A program made the position numbers and the translations under genes. Positions 3,424-7,686 of a stretch of DNA of 7,686 bases are shown one piece after another. Source of the stretch: JBNJEM01 sp051745935 (GTDB taxonomy: Bacteria > Planctomycetota > Planctomycetia > Pirellulales > Pirellulaceae); the NCBI GenBank assembly GCA_051745935.1, contig JBNJEM010000380.1, positions 1-7,686 of the forward strand, written 5' to 3'. The notes below the pieces were generated by a model. That model saw nothing but the letters and a program-made list of their open reading frames with translations. It was not told the origin of the DNA and ran no database searches. The first letter of the stretch is position 1. Each line of letters starts with the position of its first letter.

Positions 3424-6213
3424 TCAAATCGAAATCGTGGGTGTTGAGGACTGTTGGTCCGATCCGGATGAATCGTTGCCGCTCATTGGCTGTATCGGCG
3501 ACAATGACGCGAGCGCCGATTGGCTTGCCTGGATCTTCGAAAGCGATAATTCCAAATTGTGGTAATACTTCAACAGCCGCTCTCGTTCCCGTTCCAATCG
3601 CTCGTTGTAAGACTCCACCCGCTTGTCATATCGTTCTATTTTTCGCTGCAGTGTCTGGCTGCGTCCCACCAGCAGAGAATTTCCTTCGCCCGCCAAGGAT
3701 TCAACAGTCTCGTTGAATTTGGCGGAAAACCCCAAGTCCTCATGGGTAAAGAACTGCTTCACCGCTTCGGGGGCTTCCGCGAACTTGTTCTTGAGTTGGG
3801 TCTCATTCAGTTGAAGTTGGCCATCGTCCTTGAAACTGAAACCAAGCTGTGACAGGGATTCTATTTCTCCCGTGCCGAAGAGTTGACCGCTCATCAATCG
3901 AGACAGACGCATTTCAATCTGCAGGGTTTCGTGCGCCCCCGTTAAAACGCCCGTACTCTCCGATTCGGCGTCGAAATACGTTAACTCTTCGATCTTGTCG
4001 TGCAAGGCGTTGTATTGTTCGACCAATCGGTTGGCGTTTTTTACCAGCTTGTCATCGGAACTGTCCACGGAGATCGTGACCGGCTCATCGGAACTTCCGC
4101 CAACCGTTAATTTCACACCGTCCACTACATTGGAGAACTCGTTGTCGCCGGAATTCGCCAGGATCCCCGCTCCAGGCAGATCAGCCCCACCGATCTGCAA
4201 CATCGCGTCTCGAGCCCTCGCCGTTTGTTGAAAACCGAACCCCAATTGCGAACTATCCAACATGACCTCGCCCTCAGCCCCGGACACTTCGCTGGTGAGC
4301 ACCAGGTGGTAGCCACCGTCGCCCGTCCCAGTTTGCAAAGTGCTGGCTTTCACCCCCATGTCCAGCTCGTTGATCTTGTCCACCATATCCTGGAACGTAT
4401 CGTCCGCGTCGAGGGCGATCCGCTCGCTCATGGCCCCGTCGACCACTTGGGTCGGCGTGCCGTCGACATCAACGGTCGTGGCATCTCCCAACAGCTTCAG
4501 ATCCGCCGCCGTCGTGCCCGTTCCCGCCTCGGAAACCTCTAATGTTTCATCACTCCCAGCCGTGTCAACCAGCATGATCCCATCCCCGGTGTCGTTGATA
4601 CGAGCCTCCACGCCAAGCCCGGTTCCGTTGATCAAGTCAATCACATCCCCGACTGTTTTCGCTTCGGAGGTCGCCAGATTGACACCACTCGTATTGCCTG
4701 CCGTATCCGTAATGAGGAATGACCCCAAATGGACTCCATCGCCACCGTTGAGTGAATCAAGACTCAAGTTCTCGTGGACAGTCTGTAAGTGCAACGCCCC
4801 GCCGTCAACGCTTTGCTCGGCGGCGTTGATTGTTAATCCGAGTGCATCGGCGGTGTTCGTGGCGTCACCGTTGGCCACGATCAAGTTGCTGGTCGTACCG
4901 CCAGTCGTGTCTCGCAGGGAAATGCCGTTTCGGGCATCGTTAACCGCGGCAGTAATATCAACGTCCGCGCCGTTGATCTGTTCAATCACCTCTCCGAGGG
5001 TTTCCGCGGAGGACAGATCAACTGTCGCGGACATCCCGCTGCGGTCGGTGAGGTCGATCTGCCCCAATGTGCCCAAGCCGTTACCGCCACCCAAGCTGCT
5101 CAACAATGGTTCTTTCAGACCGCCAATCAACCGCTCCCCGGTCAAAATGCCGCCAGACGCCGTGGTGGTCAGGCCCAGGTCCTCCGCCAACGTGCCTCCG
5201 ACCCCACTGGAAACCGTGAATGTTTCGCCGTTATCAGCGGTGAGATCATTGAGCACGAGACGTTTTCCATCCCCACCAATCTCGGCGCTCAACCGATCCG
5301 GATCGGCGGCGTTCAGCGCATCGAGCAGGTCCCCTACGGTCTCGATGTCCCCCCGATTCAAATCGATTTCCAGGGGCGAGCTGCCGTCTCGAAACTGGAC
5401 TTCCAAGTCGTTCAGTTCGTCTCGAATACCCAGGCCGTTGCCGTCGTTGAGTTCCCTCACATCAAGCTGATCATAGATGCTTACCAGCTCGTTTCCAGTC
5501 GCTTCGCTCGCTGCAACATCGATATCGGCCAGCCCCAAATCGGATGCCGTGACGCCTCCATTCACCTCGGACACGCGCAAGTTGGTCACGCTCGCCCCGG
5601 TCTGGTCCACAAGCTGAATGGCATCCCCGTCCGTGGTGGCGAACACATTGACGTTCTCGCTCTTGTTAATCTCCGCCAAGACCTCATCAACCGTCCGGAC
5701 GAAGCGGAGATCCACCACTTCGCTCGATCCACTGCGATCGGTAATCCGGATCTTCCCCCTCTGGACCCCTTGACCGCCATTGAGCAGGTCCAAATCCGTT
5801 CCCTGGTCGACGAATCCACCAAATCCCAAACTGAAAGATCCCTCGCCCACCGCCTCATCCAGGCTGAACCCTTTACGACTGACCATCTGGTGGTTCTGAG
5901 CGGTTCGCACCGGCGTGAACTGGTGAGTTCCCGGGGTGGGGTCGCCCGTCACGGACGCGGAGAGCAGACTACTGTCACTCGAACTTGCCACACGCTGTTG
6001 ATAGATGGACTCGTTGGCGAGCTTGTTGCTTGCCGTTTGGGTGGAAATCGTCAGCGCGGTGAGCGAATTGACCGCCTTTTGCTGTTCGCGCAGCCCGGTC
6101 ATGCGGTTTTCGAGTCGATCGCGCGGCCGTTGGGACACCGACATCAACTGGTCGACAATGTCATTGATCGGCAGGCCCGAGGCAAGACCAGTGGAAGATT
6201 GGATTCCTGACAT
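3424..6213 (-). CDS. fliD: flagellar filament cap protein FliD (large, multi-module)
   Basis: FliD (HAP2) forms the cap at the filament tip under which flagellin subunits fold and are added; it is exported by the flagellar type III system. ATG at 6213 gives 929 aa starting MSGIQSSTGLASGLPINDIV, the usual FliD start. GGGGG with an A-rich flank (complement of 6218-6225) lies just upstream; an in-frame ATG at 6255 would add 14 non-family residues. The FliD N-terminal domain spans about 8-110 and the C-terminal domain about 664-905, with a charged coiled coil at 850-895. Between them are four modules of about 87-94 residues resembling the flagellin-hook-IN motif: 142-228, 254-347, 372-460 and 486-574. 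Each starts like LNGGxGV/LG and ends like ADLGL. A degenerate fifth lies at about 581-660. Enteric FliD is about 470 aa, so this one is roughly double. The last 20 residues are Ser/Gln-rich. Confidence 0.95.
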   Translation of the reverse strand: MSGIQSSTGLASGLPINDIVDQLMSVSQRPRDRLENRMTGLREQQKAVNSLTALTISTQTASNKLANESIYQQRVASSSDSSLLSASVTGDPTPGTHQFTPVRTAQNHQMVSRKGFSLDEAVGEGSFSLGFGGFVDQGTDLDLLNGGQGVQRGKIRITDRSGSSEVVDLRFVRTVDEVLAEINKSENVNVFATTDGDAIQLVDQTGASVTNLRVSEVNGGVTASDLGLADIDVAASEATGNELVSIYDQLDVRELNDGNGLGIRDELNDLEVQFRDGSSPLEIDLNRGDIETVGDLLDALNAADPDRLSAEIGGDGKRLVLNDLTADNGETFTVSSGVGGTLAEDLGLTTTASGGILTGERLIGGLKEPLLSSLGGGNGLGTLGQIDLTDRSGMSATVDLSSAETLGEVIEQINGADVDITAAVNDARNGISLRDTTGGTTSNLIVANGDATNTADALGLTINAAEQSVDGGALHLQTVHENLSLDSLNGGDGVHLGSFLITDTAGNTSGVNLATSEAKTVGDVIDLINGTGLGVEARINDTGDGIMLVDTAGSDETLEVSEAGTGTTAADLKLLGDATTVDVDGTPTQVVDGAMSERIALDADDTFQDMVDKINELDMGVKASTLQTGTGDGGYHLVLTSEVSGAEGEVMLDSSQLGFGFQQTARARDAMLQIGGADLPGAGILANSGDNEFSNVVDGVKLTVGGSSDEPVTISVDSSDDKLVKNANRLVEQYNALHDKIEELTYFDAESESTGVLTGAHETLQIEMRLSRLMSGQLFGTGEIESLSQLGFSFKDDGQLQLNETQLKNKFAEAPEAVKQFFTHEDLGFSAKFNETVESLAGEGNSLLVGRSQTLQRKIERYDKRVESYNERLERERERLLKYYHNLELSLSKIQASQSALASLSPIQPMSGNDSSGSDQQSSTPTISI

Positions 6214-6709
6214 GTGTCCCCCTTTGAAACAGCACTTATTCAACCAGGGCAGCACCTGTCATTGTATCGGTTCGGCAACCGGCGCGAATGAAGTGACGCA
6301 TGCGGAAAGTGGCAACAACGTGGATCCTTTACAGGCCAATTCGCCGCTTTCAACCCGTTCCCCTCGCACGCTGCCCTATCACAAATATAGTTCACGGGTC
6401 GCACTTCGCGCCGCCTCTCGTCTCGCTGGGTGGCAATCCAGACGGGGGCTGCTTCATTCGCGCGGTGCGAAGATGGCCGAATTCGGGGCCCGCGCGAATT
6501 AAGTTGACCGCGAATACGGCCACGCTCGTAAGTTCGCCGGATGCCAGCAGTGTCGCCATGAATTGCTCGTGGAAAGGTGCAAGTTTGGGGCTTCAGCATA
6601 GCGGCGAGCGTGAACCACCACGAGACCACCCCCCTGGCATCCATGCGGGCCTTGCGTGTCCAGGCCGTGTAGCGGCACCCGTGAACGGCTACTCCATCCC
6701 TACGTCCCT
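6214..6709. other. fliD upstream region, no gene seen
   Basis: About 500 bases between the fliD start codon and the flagellin terminator. Open frames here on both strands are arginine/serine-rich and lack family motifs, so I read none as a gene. The fliD promoter must lie here, because the flagellin gene ends in a strong terminator. The closest sigma-28-like -10 is ACCGATAC on the minus strand near 6263-6272, but no TAAA box at the right distance was found. No convincing sigma-54 site was found either. Confidence 0.45.
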
Positions 6710-6747
6710 AAAAAAACCGGCTCGACCCGCGGGGGAGGTGAGCCGGT
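6710..6747 (-). terminator. rho-independent terminator after the flagellin gene
   Basis: On the minus strand an 8-bp perfect stem ACCGGCTC (complement of 6740-6747) and GAGCCGGT (complement of 6716-6723) encloses a 16-base GC-rich loop. A run of six or more T (complement of 6710-6716) follows. It lies 34 bases beyond the flagellin stop codon. It separates flagellin transcription from fliD-fliS. Confidence 0.85.
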
Positions 6748-6780
6748 GTGCACGTGTTATCAGGAGAAACGCGGCCAAAC

Positions 6781-7686
6781 CTATTGCAGCAGCGACAGCA
6801 CGTTTTGCGGAATGCTGTTGGCGATTGACAAAACCGACGTGCCGGACTGCTGGAGGATCTGAGCCCGAGTCAACGCGGAGGATTCCTTGGCGAAGTCCGC
6901 GTCGCGGATCGAGCTTTCCGCGTCGGTCAGGTTCACCAACGTGTCGCTCAACGACGCGATATTGGTTTCAACCGTTGTCCGTTGGAAGGCTCCCAAACGG
7001 CCTCGCATGGTGGCGACTTTGCTGACCACTTCGCTCACCACTTTGTACGCGGTGTTGGGATCATTTTCCAGCGACTTGCTGCCCCCCGAGGCCATCTCGT
7101 ACAGCCGGCCACTTGCGCCGCCCATTTTCGCGGTATTCAGGCTCTGTATCCCCATGCGGGCCTGCTGGTTACTGACCACGTCGGGCCCAAGCTGGAACAA
7201 GGCGCCACCACCGGTTATGTCGAATTTGAAGTTCTCGTCGCTACCATCATCCACCGTGATCGAGAGATCCAAGGTGCCGGTGTTGATGGACATCTGGTTG
7301 CCATCGCCGGTGGCCGTGATTCCGTTGACCGTGGCCACGATGTCCGATCCCGTGTCTCGAGCCGTGTCACCCACAAACCCATCCGTGAAGGTGCCACTCT
7401 CTCCCTCGCTGATCACTTCCGTATCGACGATTCCCTTGGAACCGTACTCGGTCGACGTCAGCTCCAAGGCGTGCAGTGGATTATCGGATGAAGAATCCGC
7501 GATCGATGCCACGACCCCCGTCGCGTCCGAGACAAGATTGATCGCCGCGGCCATCTGGTTAACCGATGCGCCGGCTTGGAAGTCGAACACCTCACGGCCA
7601 ATCGATCCACCCACCGACAGGACCAGGTCATCGTTGAGCGTGACGCCGCCCGACGTGCCGGTCGTGGTGGTTTGCGCCACCTCCTC
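6781..7686 (-). CDS. flagellin, C-terminal part (5' end outside the window)
   Basis: The frame runs through the right edge for 301 codons and ends at TAG 6781-6783; the start codon and N-terminal D0/D1 helices are not in the window. The GTG near 7680 is an internal valine, not a start. The first ~90 residues resemble a flagellin-hook-IN module (VTLNDDLVLSVGG, then FDFQAGASVNQMAAAINLVS, then SSSDNPLHALELTSTEYGSK), part of the variable surface domain. The last ~90 residues are the conserved flagellin C-terminal domain: VETNIASLSDTLVNLTDAES, then RDADFAKESSALTRAQILQQ, and ending SIANSIPQNVLSLLQ, which packs with the N-terminal helix in the filament core. This end is also the expected FliS binding site. 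It lies upstream of fliD and fliS on the same strand and has its own terminator. fliC is a likely name but paralogues are common. Confidence 0.95.
   Translation of the reverse strand, partial: EEVAQTTTTGTSGGVTLNDDLVLSVGGSIGREVFDFQAGASVNQMAAAINLVSDATGVVASIADSSSDNPLHALELTSTEYGSKGIVDTEVISEGESGTFTDGFVGDTARDTGSDIVATVNGITATGDGNQMSINTGTLDLSITVDDGSDENFKFDITGGGALFQLGPDVVSNQQARMGIQSLNTAKMGGASGRLYEMASGGSKSLENDPNTAYKVVSEVVSKVATMRGRLGAFQRTTVETNIASLSDTLVNLTDAESSIRDADFAKESSALTRAQILQQSGTSVLSIANSIPQNVLSLLQ

Noticed and set aside
4340..5470. A 376-codon open frame on the plus strand inside fliD
   Set aside because: It lies entirely antisense to the well-supported fliD frame, is Ser/Pro/Arg-rich and has no family motifs. 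It is a composition shadow of the high-GC repeat modules.
6214..6255. Upstream ATG at 6255 as the fliD start
   Set aside because: It adds 14 residues (MLPWLNKCCFKGGH) that do not match FliD N-termini. The ATG at 6213 gives the typical MSGIQSSTGL start.
6262..6275. Sigma-28-like promoter element (ACCGATAC) upstream of fliD
   Set aside because: It is only a partial match to GCCGATAA, and no TAAA box lies at the required spacing on the minus strand.
6558..6572. ATGAATTGCTCGT also occurs in the 19-bp tandem repeat near 1179 and 1198
   Set aside because: A 13-base match between two places in a window of this size is near chance expectation, and the similarity does not extend.
6300..7025. A 241-codon plus-strand open frame spanning the fliD upstream region and the flagellin end
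   Set aside because: It overlaps the flagellin C-terminus antisense and crosses the terminator. Its composition is Arg/Pro/Ser-rich with no recognisable domain.

Overview
The window looks like chromosomal DNA from a flagellated, moderately GC-rich bacterium. The best guess is a planctomycete of the Pirellulaceae type. This rests on an outsized FliD, flagellin and FliD that both carry flagellin-hook-IN-like modules, a ParD-like antitoxin beginning 'SPENEQFIQ', and loosely packed genes with long decayed spacers. The assignment is an inference; no ribosomal marker is present.

Right part (about 2.6-7.7 kb): a flagellar filament block, all on the minus strand, read flagellin (partial, runs off the right edge) -> fliD -> fliS. 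A clear rho-independent terminator follows the flagellin gene, so fliD (929 aa from the chosen start) and fliS (168 aa) must be transcribed separately from it. Together the three supply filament subunit, filament cap and filament-subunit chaperone. The fliD-fliS gap is 324 bp, and more than half of it is an inserted 174-176 bp element.

Middle part (about 1.5-3.4 kb): the most notable structure is a pair of near-identical 174-176 bp MITE-like elements in inverted orientation, at 1547-1722 and 3200-3375 (3 differences counted by eye). Each has terminal inverted repeats, an inner inverted repeat and a small central palindrome, so each could fold into one long hairpin. The right copy is flanked by an exact short target duplication. 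Between the copies lie a DUF2905 membrane protein (plus strand), a conserved-looking hypothetical gene (minus strand) that overlaps it tail to tail by 82 bp and has an unusual set of inverted repeats in its leader, and fliS.

Left part (1 to about 1.5 kb): a gene graveyard. It holds the broken 3' end of an unrecognised gene, a fragment resembling the C-terminal part of a DUF433-type protein, and, tail to tail with it, a ParD/CopG-like antitoxin gene. That antitoxin is disrupted by a perfect 19-bp tandem duplication, and removing one copy restores the reading frame. No RNA genes, CRISPR arrays or transposase genes were seen.
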